Program-made: the position numbers and the translations under genes | Notes under the pieces: model-generated | What the model saw: only the letters and a program-made list of their open reading frames with translations | Databases searched by the model: none | What the model was told of the DNA's origin: nothing | Source of the DNA: Tupaia tana | Taxonomy: Eukaryota; Chordata; Mammalia; Scandentia; Tupaiidae | Assembly (NCBI GenBank): GCA_026018925.1 | Contig: JAKSZU010000004.1 | Coordinates: 13,780,964 to 13,844,963 of the forward strand | Direction of reading: 5' to 3' | DNA length: 64,000 bases | Part shown: positions 25,501 to 38,400 of the stretch, one piece after another | How positions within the stretch are numbered: the first letter of the stretch is position 1 | Layout: each line of letters begins with the position of its first letter

Positions 25501-28500
25501 CCCCAGGGCTCTGCCCAGGGCTGGTGACGGGCTTCTGCAGGGAAAGGGGAGGCGGAGACGGAGGTTCACTGGGGACACAGGGCTCTGGCAGGCGCTGGCA
25601 CGTGCGCGGCCGCCCTTTCTGCAAGGACAGCAGGGTGGGCACACGAGGGCCGCAGCAGGAGGGCGCCCAGGCACAGGGCACCCCTCCTCTGGAGCCACCT
25701 CCGTCTTAGGGTGGGGAACATGCGCCCCGGGCCCGCACTCCAGCAGACCCGTGCCAACCCACCTCTGGGCAGCCAGCATCCAATCAGACGTCTTTTAAAC
25801 TCATCGCCTCATTTTCCCTGTTCCCCGCCAACCCTGGAGGTTGCAGTCTGCTACATCAGGTGGCCAAGGCCTCTGACCTCAGAGCTCCAGCTCTTCCCAC
25901 TGTGCTCAACTGCCACTAACGGAGCTCCAGGCAGGGAGGGGCTGAGGCCTGCCATCCGAGGAGAGAAAGAGCCTCCTCAAAGGAGTGCAGGAGGCCCTCT
26001 GGCACTCTGCTTGTTGGAGAGACCCGGAGAGACTAGACAAAAAGTGAGAAATCACCCCGGGGGTTGCCATGCCACAATCCCTTCTCTTCTTGGAATTCTT
26101 CAGCCACCAGATCCAGGACTATGTGGTAGCCCAACAGTGGAGCCACTGCGCCCTCTGCTGGACCCAATAATCAGTGTTTTGAACCTAAATGGAGGACTTG
26201 AAAGTTACAGCATTCCAATTTGAGAAATAAAAGCTATTTGTTAGGCTGTGTTCCTTGTTTCCATCCACTGATATCTGTTTCCAAAAGGTCTTGTTTTAAA
26301 TGTCAATTCTAGGGATCAGCAGATGGCTAAAGGTTACATCGCTGGATTCCCATGTAGCCGACTGTGGTCTGAGTCCCAGACCCGACGCCTTGAAACTCAC
26401 ACTGGGTATGTGCGTGCGTGCCCAAGACCCTGACAGGAGAATGGAGGAGAAGGGCCGGCAGTGTGGTCATCCCCCAGGGGTGATTTCTTGCTCTTTCTGT
26501 CTCACTGGTGAGCGTGCACACACACCCTACAGTAACAATCTGTCTCTAAAAAAAAAAAAAGCCAACACCGTCCCATTTAATGCCGACTAGCTCACACAAC
26601 TATGTGAGCCTCGCAGTCCCGGGCTTTGCCTCCTCTGCTGGAGGACTGGAGATGGAACATGAGCCCAGGGATGGACGGCAGACCTGGGCCTTCCCAGACA
26701 CTGGAGTCTCCACGTGAGCTATTGGACGGCGACCTGTGGAGGGTCTCCCTCCCTGCACCCCCACTTCTCCACAGAACCTTGCCAAGGTGACCCTGTTCCA
26801 CTTTGTGTCCCTCCAAAGGATGGTGAGTCGAACACTCGATCCGCACCCCACGACATGGATAGGTAGGCCCTCTCTAGGGTGGCCCTCGCCAGTGGAGGAC
26901 GGTCTAGACGGGCAGCTCTAGAGCAGAGGGCTACGAAGTGAGCCCAGCAGCCCCCGCGGCCTCCTCCCACACACTGGCCCACCTTCTGCCACATTCTGTC
27001 CTCACAGAAGGTGGCTTCCCGGCACCCAGGACCAGGAACCTGAGGAACTCCATTTCCTGTTACGTCACTGGTGCCCAGTGCTAGCAACAATCAGGGAGTA
27101 AGATGACGAATGCCGTCACTCCTGTGGGGGTCCCCGAGGGGCCACGGCCTCAGCTTGCACTCACTACACGGCCCCTCGGCCCTTTCTGCGATGGGTAACG
27201 TGCAACCATGCGGGGTAAACACCTCCCTAAAACACTGCAGTGCCCGCTGCGGACACAGCTCCTCGGGGGGACCAGGATGCCTCACCTGGGTTGATGATCT
27301 CATCGTCCTCGCTGAATGTCACCCGAGAGCTCTTCCTCTTCCTCTTCGGCCTCTGGATGTCCAGGTTCCCCTCCTCGATGGTGAGGGTAGATATCCGCTT
27401 GTTGTGGGCCGTGTTGAACTCCGTGAGGTTCTGGCCAGGGTTCACAAAGAATGGGTCAGGACTAGGGCAGGAAGGCACCAAGACACCGCAGCCTCCCAGA
27501 CGGCCGAGACGTGCTGCACCGACCGTGCACACTGGCAGACCTGCCGGGCCGGGCGTACGCTGCCGAAGTGGCATAGAGCCCCGAGCAGAGGACAGGCCAC
27601 CTGTGAAGCACCCAGGTCTCCCCATTTGGTTGTTTTCCCTCCCTTTATGAGAGACAGAGAGATGGGGGTGGGAGGGGGACGAGCCACTGCTGACGGGGTC
27701 CTGTGGGCAGTGACGCCCCTGCCCTGGCCTGTGAACTGAACCTGTGTCTTTCGGGCAGCGGCAGTATGTGTGTGCGGCTGGGCCGGGCCTTTTCCACTTT
27801 TAAGGAAAGGCTACCAGGTCTTTTTTTTTTTTTTTTTTTTGAAGAGATTTTTGCTATAGGGCGCGTGCACTCGCCAGACAGACAGAGAGAGACATTAGAG
27901 ACAGAAAGTGAGAAATCACCCCCCAGGGGGGATGGTCACGCCGCAATCCCTTCTCTTCCATTCTCCTCTCGGGATCTTGGGCACGCATGCACACGCGCCC
28001 GGTGTGAGTTTTAAGCCACTGGGTCTGGGACGCGAACCGCGGTCGACCACGTGGGAGTCCAGCGACATAGCCATTACACTAACCGCTGGTTCCCGGCTAC
28101 CAGGTCTTCCCGCTGAGTAAAGGCACTGCCCAGGAAGGAGGGACAGCTCGCAGCTCTGCCCCAGAACGCTTGTCTGGGCACCCGTGCTCCCCTAGCCGTG
28201 TCTGCCCCACGCTCAGCCTTCCCTCCACCTGCCTTGGCGACCTGGGCACAGCTGCCTGCCCCTCCCTGACCCCTGGGCTCACTTCAACCTGCGATGCAGC
28301 CCGAGCTGCCCCCAGCGCTGAGTGAAGGCCCAGGGAGCACTGCCGCCGAGCAGAGGGGAAGTGGGCGGGAGCCGGCAGGGGACTGCCGCAGGGTGCCTCG
28401 CCATAAGCTCATGCCTTCAGAGCCGCAACTTCTGAGCTGGAAGGTCTGCGCTGCGCTTTTCTTCCTGGTGCACAGGATGGCAGACACACCTGGGGTCAGG

Positions 28501-31500
28501 ACATGACTGCATCCAGTCCACCTGGACAGAACAGCCACAGCCTGCAGCGACAGGTCTACAAAAGAAGGGCCACAGCCACCCGATGAACGACCGGTAAGCC
28601 TCCGCATGGGCGCTGTCAGTGGGCTTAAGTGGGGGTCTGCACAGGTCAAGGCCTTCTGCATAGCCAGGCCCGTGAGAACAGATGCGATCGGGCTCAGCCG
28701 AGTCTCTAGCTGTCCAGACAGACCCAGCGGAGCCACACCCATGAGCAACATCGCCAGCCACGTGGCTGGCACTGCCACTGCGGCCCTGGGACCCGCTGGG
28801 GCCAGCCAAGGTGGGGGCCCTGCCTGCACTGGACACGGCTCTGTGCAAACAGGAGGGCAACGGAACCACTACTCTCGGCTTCTGCCATGACGAGGTCGAG
28901 GGGTCTGGCGGCAGGGGGACCGGTCTCATCAGCCCTGGTCGCTCAACATGAGCCCGCACACGCGGCTCCCTGTGGGTCAGCACAGCCTCCAAGGCCAGGG
29001 CCGTCACTGGGCTGGACGGAACCTCTGCTCCGAGTCCTCGGCTGTCCGATGTAGGACAGCTAGCCCTAGAGGGCGCGGTCCCCACAGACAGACAGGGACA
29101 GGCACAGAATTACATCCAGCTCGGTCTCCTCCTCAGGAAGGCCCAGCAAGCCCTTGAGTTCGTCGTCCTCTCCACCCATCTTCTCATCTCCTTTCACGGC
29201 GGAGGGCAAAGTCTGAGGCTTCTCGCGCAGCGTGTATGCCCGTGTGGATGCGCCGAACGAGACTGTCGAGTCGATAGGGATCTGCTGAGGCTTATGAGCT
29301 TCCAGCCGGATGTGACCCAAGAAAGTGCCATGAGCTGGGAGGAACAAATCGGAGGAACTAGCAGTTAGCGTAATGGCTATGTCGCTGGATTCCCATGTAG
29401 CTGACCGCGGTTCGAGTCCCAGACCTGGTGGCTTAAAAGCACGCCAGGAGTGTGTGCATATGTGCCCAAGATCCCAAGAGAAGGGGCTGCAGTGTGGCCA
29501 TCCCCCCTGGGGAGTGATTTCTCGCTTTCTGTCTCTCCAGTGAGCACATGTGCCCTATAGAGAAAAGAAGAACAGATGGGAAGTGTAAGGACGGAACCAC
29601 AGACAGCTCCATCTCAGGAGGGAGCGCTTCTTCCACTCTCGTATCGGGGACCTCCTCCCAGCATACCAGTTCTAATTTTTTATTTTTAACTTCTAAAAAA
29701 TGCCTGCTTTGGGACCAGTGTAAGCATAATGGCTATGTTGCTGGACTCCCATGTAGTTGATCGTGGTTCGAGTCCCGGACCTGGTGGCTTAAACTCATGC
29801 CAGGTACATGTGTGTGTGTGCCCAAGATCCCGAGAGGAGAATGGAGAAGGGATTGCGGCGTGGCCGTCCCCCCTGGGGGGTGATTTCTCACTTTCTGTCT
29901 CTCTGGTGAGCTCACGCGCCCTATAGCAAAAAACTTCTCCAAAAAAATGCCAGCTTTGCTATAGGGCGCATGCACTTATCAGAGAGCGAGAGCGAGGTGT
30001 GTGTGGGGGGGCGGGGAGAAAACCCCCCACAGGGAATGACTATGTTACAATCCCTTCTCCTCTGTTCTGCTCTTGGGATTTGGGGCACACATGCCTGGAG
30101 TTTTTCCAGCTGAAGAATTCGGGATTTGAACCGCAGTTAACCACGTGGGATCTGGTTGCCTTAACATCTGTTACCCGGTGGCCTAAAAACACAGGTTTTT
30201 ATTTTTTGTTATTATTATAGGTTTTTGCCACAGGGTATGTGCACTTGTGGAGATCTATCTATCTATCCATCCATCCAGTGACAGGGCAAGTGAGAAACCA
30301 CTTCCCAGGGGGAATGGTCACCGCAATCCCTTCTCCATTCTCCTAGGATCTTTGGCATGCAGGTATCTGTACCCGGTGTGATTTTCAAGCCACTGGGTCC
30401 AGGACCTGAACGGTGACTGACCATGTGGAGGCCAGCAATGTAACCACTGCCATCTGCTGGCCACTTTATTATTATTATTGTTATTATTATTTTTATTTTT
30501 TCTTTTTTTGGAGAGGTTTTTGCTATAGGGCGCGTGTGCTCGCCAGACAGACAGAGAGAGACAGAGAGATAGAAAGCAGGAAATCACCCCCCAGGGGGGA
30601 TGGCCATGCCACAATCCCTTCTCCTCCATTCTCCTCTCGGGATCTTGGGCACGCACGCACTCGCGCCCAGCGTGAGTTTAAGCCGCCGGGTCCAGGACTC
30701 GAACCGCGGTCGACTACGTGGGAGTCCAGCGACATAGCCATTACGCTAACTGCTGGTCCCCGCCACTTTATTATTTTTTTAAAATTTTTTTGCCATTGAA
30801 ACCAGCAGATGGTATAATGGTTACATTACTGGGCTGCCACATAGTTAAACACGGTCTGAGTCTCGGACCTGGCAGCTTAAAACTCACACTGGGTAGGCAC
30901 GTGTGCATGGCCAAAATACTGAGAGGAGAACAGAGCAGAGATTGCAGTACGGTCAACCTTCTCGGGTGATTTCTGGCTCTGTCTCTCCAGCAAGCACGTG
31001 TGCCCTATAGCAAAAATCTCTCTTAAAAAAAAAAAAAAAGGTTTTTGACATAGGGCATGTGCATTTGCCGAGGAGGAGTCAGAGAAATTGAGAAATCACC
31101 CCTAGCCACGCCACAATCCCTTCTCTTCTCGCCTCTCGGAATTTTGGGTATAGACATGTGTACATACATGTGTGTACCCGACACGATTTTCAAGCGGCAG
31201 GGTCTAGGCCTCACGCCGTGGAGTCAGCCAGGTGGGATTCAGTGCCGTAACCACTCCACCGGAGTTCTGCAGGGCGCAGAGCAGCTGGGGCCACTCTCAG
31301 CATGCCTGCGCTGACCGAGGGCCTGACCTGTCAACATGTGTGTGCCATCCACCCACTGAGGCACAGGCTGCACCCAGTCAGATGCGTGGGCGCCCTGCAG
31401 TGGGTTACCCAGATATCCACCCAGCTAAGAAACCAGGCTAGCACTTCACAAAGTGAAGGGGAAACAACACTGAAAGCAGAGAGGGACAGAGAGCAATCAC

Positions 31501-33612
31501 CCCCTGCCAAGGGGATGGCCATGCCCCAAGCCCTTCTCTTGGGATTTTGGGCATGCATGTACACATGCCCGTGTGATCTGTAAGCCACCATCCAGGACTC
31601 GAGCATGGCAGGCCATGGGGGATCCAGCGCCTAACCACCAGGCCCCTGCCAGCCCCACGGGGCTTTCTAAATGCCCCGCCTGGTGCTCTGGGCCACTGCG
31701 AGCTACTCGTGCTGCCACGGGAGCTGGACCACCGTTTCTGATGTCCTGCCCGCACGAGCCACAGCCCGGCCCTGGCACCTAGCTCATTCTCTCTGGACTT
31801 GCTGCCTCCTCCAGAGCCTCCTCCCGGAGCCTCTTCTCATGGGCATACACTATGGCAGGGACAGCGAAGGGCTGACGCACAGCCAGCATACCCTTGCTCC
31901 ATGACAGGCAGTCAGATACCTTACAGACCAAAGACCCCGTGCGCCTCTGCCGCTGTGGGGCCGTGGGGCGGGGTACTCACTGCTGTTGAGGTCGATCAGG
32001 AAAACCCGCTTCAGATGCTTGTGGTAGACCAGGGCGGCGTGGACCCGGGAGCAAGACTGGTGGTCGATGGTGAAGTCGCACAGGTCAGGGTTTCTCCCAA
32101 ATAAGTAGCACTTCTTCTCATCGATGATCAGCTTCTGGGAATGCATTGAACCACACGCCACTTAGACCTCATCTCAACAGGGTGTACCAAGACTCTTCCA
32201 ATCAAGTAAAGAGAGGAGCTTGAGCAGGTAACATTTCTTGCCAAGGTGAAACAGATATTTCCCATTATTATTCTCTAACATATGGAACTCAAATAACCTA
32301 TTAAGATAATACTGGGGGGGACCAGCAGGTGGCGTGGTGGTTAAGGCACTGGATTCCTACATGTTCAACTGTGGTTCAAGTCCTAGACCTGGCAGCTTGC
32401 TCTCTCACTCTCTCTCTCTCTGGTGAGAGTACATTCCCTGTACCAAATTAAAATAGTCCTACAGATAAATAATTCTAAGAAACAGATAGGACTTTCAGGG
32501 GGTGGGTGGAAATTCATCTCCACAAATACTGTGCTCAACTGTCTAATGTTGGCATGAAAATAACTAAATTCGTTTTTTGGGCCAGAGGGCATGTGAGAGA
32601 GGAAGCCCCTTCTGCTGGGGCATGGTCATGCTGCAACCCCTTCTCCATTTCTCTGTCCTGTCAGGATTTTGCACCTGGCTGCCTAAGCAAGGTCTAGGAC
32701 TCGAACTGTGGTCGGTCATGCGGGAACCCAGTGCCCCTAAGCACCATGTCATTGGCCCCAAAATAACACATTTCTTTAGAACTAAGAGTCCTGGGGCTGT
32801 CAGGTGGCGTGGTGGTTAGGGTGCTGGACTCCCCACATGGCTGACCTTGGTGTGAGTCCGGAATCTGGCGGCTTTCTTTCTCACTTGCCTTCTCTCTGGT
32901 GAGAGTACATGCCCTAGAGCAAATTAGAAAAAAAATAATAATAAATAAAATTAAATAATAAAAGAGAGACCAGCAGTTAGTGTAATGGCTATGTCGCTGG
33001 ACTCCCACGTAGTTGACCGCGGTTCGCGTCCCGGACCCGGTGGCTTAAACTCATGCCGGGCGCATGTGCGTGCGTGCCCAAGATCCCAAGAGGAGAATGG
33101 AGGAGAAGGGACTGTGGCATGACCATTCCCCCTGGGGGCAGATTTCTTGCTTTCTATCTCTCTGTTTCTCTCTCTGTCTGGCGAGTGCACGCACCCTATA
33201 GCAAAAACCTCTAAAAAAAAAAAATAATAAAAGAGTCCTGAGGGCCTGCCCCATTGCCCTATAACAAAATTTTTAAAATAATAATAATAAAAAATTAAAT
33301 TAAATAATAAAAGTGACGGCTCCTGAGGGCCTGATCCATAGCCCTCAGGTTAAGGGAGCTGGAGCCCACATGGCTGCCCACTTGGTTTGAATTCTAGCTC
33401 AGGAACTTAAGAAACACACGAGGCACATATGTGTGTGCACCCCAACCCCACGGAGGAGGGACTGCAGCACGACCAGGACCCATGGGGTGCTCACTCCCTC
33501 TCCCAGTTGGTCTCTGGCAATTTAAAACAAAAACTATACATACATTTAATTTTTGTTTTGCTTATTTTAGTTTTTTTTTGCTACGGGATGCATATTCTCA
33601 CTGGAGAGAAAC

Positions 33613-33656
<44 letters not shown>

Positions 33657-35075
33657 CACCCCTCAGGAAGTATGGTCACACTGTGGCTATTCTCCTGAGC
33701 ACTGAGCATGCATGCACATGCACCAGGCATGTTTTTTAAGCCGCGAGGCCCAGGGCTCAAATTATGCAGCTGGCCATGTGGGATCCAATCTCCTGAATCT
33801 CCACACCATTTGCTGGTCCCTGGCCCCTCAAAAATATATATGTTAAAAAATATACTGAAGAGAGAGCTCAGCATTTTCGACATCTCCTTCGCCCTATTAG
33901 TACCCTCCCAGGCTGAAGCTCACTGCCTCTCTCTTTCTACATGCACACAGACTACGTTCTCGTGAGCTTCTATTTGCTACGACTACGGCGCCCACAGGTT
34001 GGGCTCAAGGAACATATAAAACCCACCAGCTCTTGGGTTCTAATCTAACGATAATCAAATTCCCATGATTCTAGAGTCCCAAAGACATACCAGAGAATTA
34101 GAGACTTTTTTGAGAGGAATAAAGAGAAAGGGTCCCCAAACTGAATCCACTGTTTAAAGCATCACAATTACAGAAACGATAGAAGTCTGAAATTTAATAA
34201 CAAATATGTCTTAGAAGGAAAGATACACTCATTTCTAGACACTGCATCTCCAGTCCCAGTGAATGAAACAATGTGTTGGTGTCTGAATAGTCGCCAAAGC
34301 CAGGACACCCTGAGTGACCCAGCCTCTACCACTGTCCAGCTGTGCCTCTGAGTTATAACTCAGAGCGTGTCTCTCCACACACTGGGCTTAGAAGACTCAG
34401 GGCTTTCGTTTTAATATTGCACTTCTTTAACCCAGCTATCACGACATATCACAAGCCTCTGACAAGACCAGGATATAGACAGCTCGGTGAGTATCAAGTG
34501 CTAAGTTTAAATCCCTAAAATTAGGACATTCCAGGTTTACTCCTCCCACAAGCCAGTGTCTAGGGACAGTAACTTCACAACTGTGTGGCAACTCAGCATA
34601 CCTAAAAGCAACGAAAGACTGCAGGATATCAGCTAATGGAAACCGGTAAGCAGAAGGGTGTCTGAGGGCCAGCAGGCAGCATGGAGGTTAAGGAAGCTGG
34701 ATCCCTTATGGCTGACTCCATGGTTCAAGTACTAGACCGGGTCGTGTGAAAAAGCATGCTGGGCATGTGTGTGTACATGCCCAAAATCGCAAGAGAAAGT
34801 AGAAGAGAATGCCAGAAGCAGCAGGTAAAGTAATGGTTTGTTGCACGACTCTCACATGTAGTCGACTGCGGCTCAGGTCCCAGACTCCGCGGTTCAAAAC
34901 TAACACCAAGGGACCAGTAGATGGCGTAATGGCTACATTGCTGGACTCCCATGTAGTCAACCACAGTTCCAGTCTTGGACCTGGTGGCTTAAACTCACTC
35001 TGGGCGTGTGTGCCCAAGATCCCCAGAGGAAAATGGAAGAAAAAGGACTGCGGCGTGGCCATCCCCCGAGGATGC

Positions 35076-35113
<38 letters not shown>

Positions 35114-35408
35114 TTTCTTGCTTTTTGTCTCTTTCTAATGAGCGCGTGCACCCTATAGCAAAAACCTCTCCAAAAAAAGCCCACAAAAAACAAAAACAAG
35201 AACAAGAACAAAACCTTTCGCCAAGCTTGTGCCTGAGAAGGGATAGTGACACAGTCATACCCTGGGGGTGATTTCTTGTTTAGCAAAGATTTCTCTCAAA
35301 TGAACAAAAGAAAAAGAAGGGATTGTCAGGTGCTATCCTCCCTGGAGGTGATTTCTCACTTTCCTCCTGTCTGTCTGCCTCTGGCCAGTGCATGTGCCCT
35401 AAAGCAAA

Positions 35409-35446
<38 letters not shown>

Positions 35447-38400
35447 TGCTTTGAAAACATAAATTCTCTCTCAAAGGAATATGACGTTATTACTAAAGCT
35501 AGGCCTCCTTATGACTCCTCCTGTTGCAAACTAGATTTACTTAATTGTAGTAACAAAACAGATTCCTATACATTTTCTTGCTATTTTGTGACAAATATTT
35601 TGTACCTGTGAAGCAACCTACAGTAAAATACGTTTTACAGACAGTTCAACTAAATGATCTCCCGCGACAGGGGGCTCTGACAGCTGGGGCGAGAGCTAGC
35701 ACAGAGCCGCTGTCACTCATGCACACCTCGACACTCGGCCGCACCCCGCTATCTCCCAACGTCCTGAATGTGGTGACGATCCATACACAAAACCACCTCC
35801 CGAAGATGTTTTTCCAGTTGGTGACCACAGAACTACAGTGTCTGTGCATACACCAAAGGAAAACAGCCGTACCCACTAAAGAGGCCTTGAGCGGAAGCAG
35901 GCTGGGCAAACACCAACTGGTCTCAGGCAGGCACAGTCCCAGTTCTCTGGCCACAGTGCGCTCCATCTCCATTTTTGGGTAAATAAGTAGTAATGCTATA
36001 AGGTTTTTTAAAAGCATACAACCTAAGGGGCCGGCAGGTGGCATGGTGATTAGGGCACTGGACACGTACATAGTTGACTGTGGTTCAAATTCTGGACCTA
36101 GCAGCTTGCTTCCTCACTCTCTCCCACCCCGTCTCTCTGGTCAAATTAAAAAATAACAACAATAAGTAAAATTAAATAAAAAATTCTTAAAAAGACAAAA
36201 ACGTATACAACCTAATAACTAATTAACACTACCGTTCTCTCGAAGCTCCACGGCATTCCCTAGACATGTGTAAAAGCTAGGACTCTGCCGGACTCTCCTC
36301 CTAGTACTTATCTCAGTTGTAATCATGTAACTTCCCGCCTGATCCCGGCTGCCCCACTGGCTGACTGAGGACAGGAGCCATGCGTTTCGCTGCCAGGACC
36401 CTAAGCAGACCCCCTTGAGGGGCACATGGTAAACACATCACACATCTTTTGAATGAATTTCATTGCAATTCCGTTCTCTGTATGGAGCAAGTGTCTTAGT
36501 TTACCATAGTTCTTTGAAGGTGTGGGGTCTAAATCTTATAAAAGCATTTTAAAAGTTGAATTCAGGGACCAGCAGTTGGCATAATGGCTATGTTCCTGGA
36601 CTCCCATGTAATCAATCGTGGTTTGAATCCCGGACCCGGTGGCTTAAACTCACGCTGGGTGCGTGTGCATGCGTGCCCAAGATCCTGAGACGGGAATGGA
36701 GGAGAAGGAATTTCTGTCTCTCTCTCCCTTTTTTTTTTTTGGAAGAGGTTTGAGCTACAGGGCGTGTGCGCTCGCCAAACAGACAGAGACATAGAGACAG
36801 AAAGCAAGAAATCACACCCCAGGGGGGATGGCCACGCCGCAATCCCTTCTCCTCCATTCTCTTCTCGGGATCTTGGGCACGCACGCACGCACGCACACAT
36901 GCCCGGCATGAGTTTTAAGCCACCGGGTCCGGGACGCGAACCGCGGTCAATTACGTGGGAGTCCAGCAACATAGCCGTTACACTAACTGCTGGTCCCTGT
37001 CTCTCTCTCTTTCTGGTGAGCACCAGCGCCCTATAACAAAAACCTCTACCCCCACCCAAATAAATAAATAAATAAATAATTGAATTCAACCAGCACCATT
37101 CACTTTCTTCAGCTACTGCATTCCCACACACTCAGAGAGAGGGACCTCACCTTACAGAACTTCAGTCCCACGACCCCTTAAAACCCTCTGTTTAGAAGGT
37201 AAGAAAGCACAACAAACTCAGTTCTGGGCAGACATGAGCTTTCGATGTGTTACATCACCATGTGCTTTTAATAGAAAAAGTTCAGGATGAACAAAAGTGG
37301 CATCGCTGGAAAACAAAGCCCAGGAGAGGGGGTGGAAAGTGAGTCATGGCAAGAATCTCCAGCTTGGTGCGGACAAACGGGAGGACATGCATTTCCATAC
37401 CTCGATGAGTTTGTCTCCTTTGACTACATCCAGATGCAGACCAGGTGGGGGTTTACCTGCCCTGAAAAATAAGAGTGAAGTAAGCATTTGGGGATGAGTT
37501 CATAAATGCTATTTACAGTCCCATTCAACATCACAGCTCTCCTACCAGACTATAATTAGTTTGTGTTCAGCAGAAATGCCATCGTCTTCACTGCCATTAC
37601 AGCTTCTCTATGCACTTAGCTCCCCAATGATTTGGCTGCTCTAAAACATGTTAGTGGGTCCGTATTTAGAGCAGCACCAAAGAAACCTCTATTTTACTGT
37701 CAGATATCCCCCTGGAGAGAACGCAGCATACAGAGCAGCACACAGCTGGGGTAGCAGCTACCTGGGGTGAACCTGAGATCTGCCATCACTCCAATGCCAT
37801 ATTAAGGCGGAATAAGCCAGCTGTTGTTTTGGGCTGGTCAAGATTAGTCTCACCAGAGCAAGAAGGCACTGCCCTGAGTGCTGAGACGAAACTAGAGGTG
37901 TGGAATTAGGAGCCAGGACGATCCATGCTCACCAAACCAGGCACTGAGCGGATACAAGAGTGGTGACCCTGGGACAGCTCTCTCTACAGCACGATCGAGG
38001 GCATTTGTCCGTCCTCCACTGCGACCCCGTTCCAGGGGGCTTGTCAACGCACCTGACGCAGCGCCTGGCATACACTGCACCTTGCAGAATGGTGGGTGAT
38101 CTAGACAGGCTCTTCCCACTGCACTTGCTGTGTTGGTACGTTTTTTTAAAAATTAAGTTTCCTCTATGAGAGACAGAGGCGGCAGAGAGAGAGAAGCGCC
38201 CTCAACTGGCTCTTCACGACATGCTGCCATCTGCCCCACCCCAGCTTGGCCAGCCTGGACAGTGGGCGCACAGGTCCGCGCCCTGGAGGTGCTACTGCAT
38301 CACCGTGGGCCCCTGCCTGGCCCCTGGTCCAATTTTTGAGATGGACGCAGCATGGGACCAAAGTAGACACAGGACGTGTAGACGGAGTGACTAGGTGCTC

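Noticed and set aside
29729-29926. Recurring small proteins starting [20 protein letters not shown] or similar at many sites
   Set aside because: All are the same frame of the L SINE head and body, not a gene family.
35646-36071. Possible H/ACA scaRNA on the minus strand in the SINE-free block
   Set aside because: ACA and H-box-like words occur, but no pair of hairpins with a guide for U2 could be drawn by eye.
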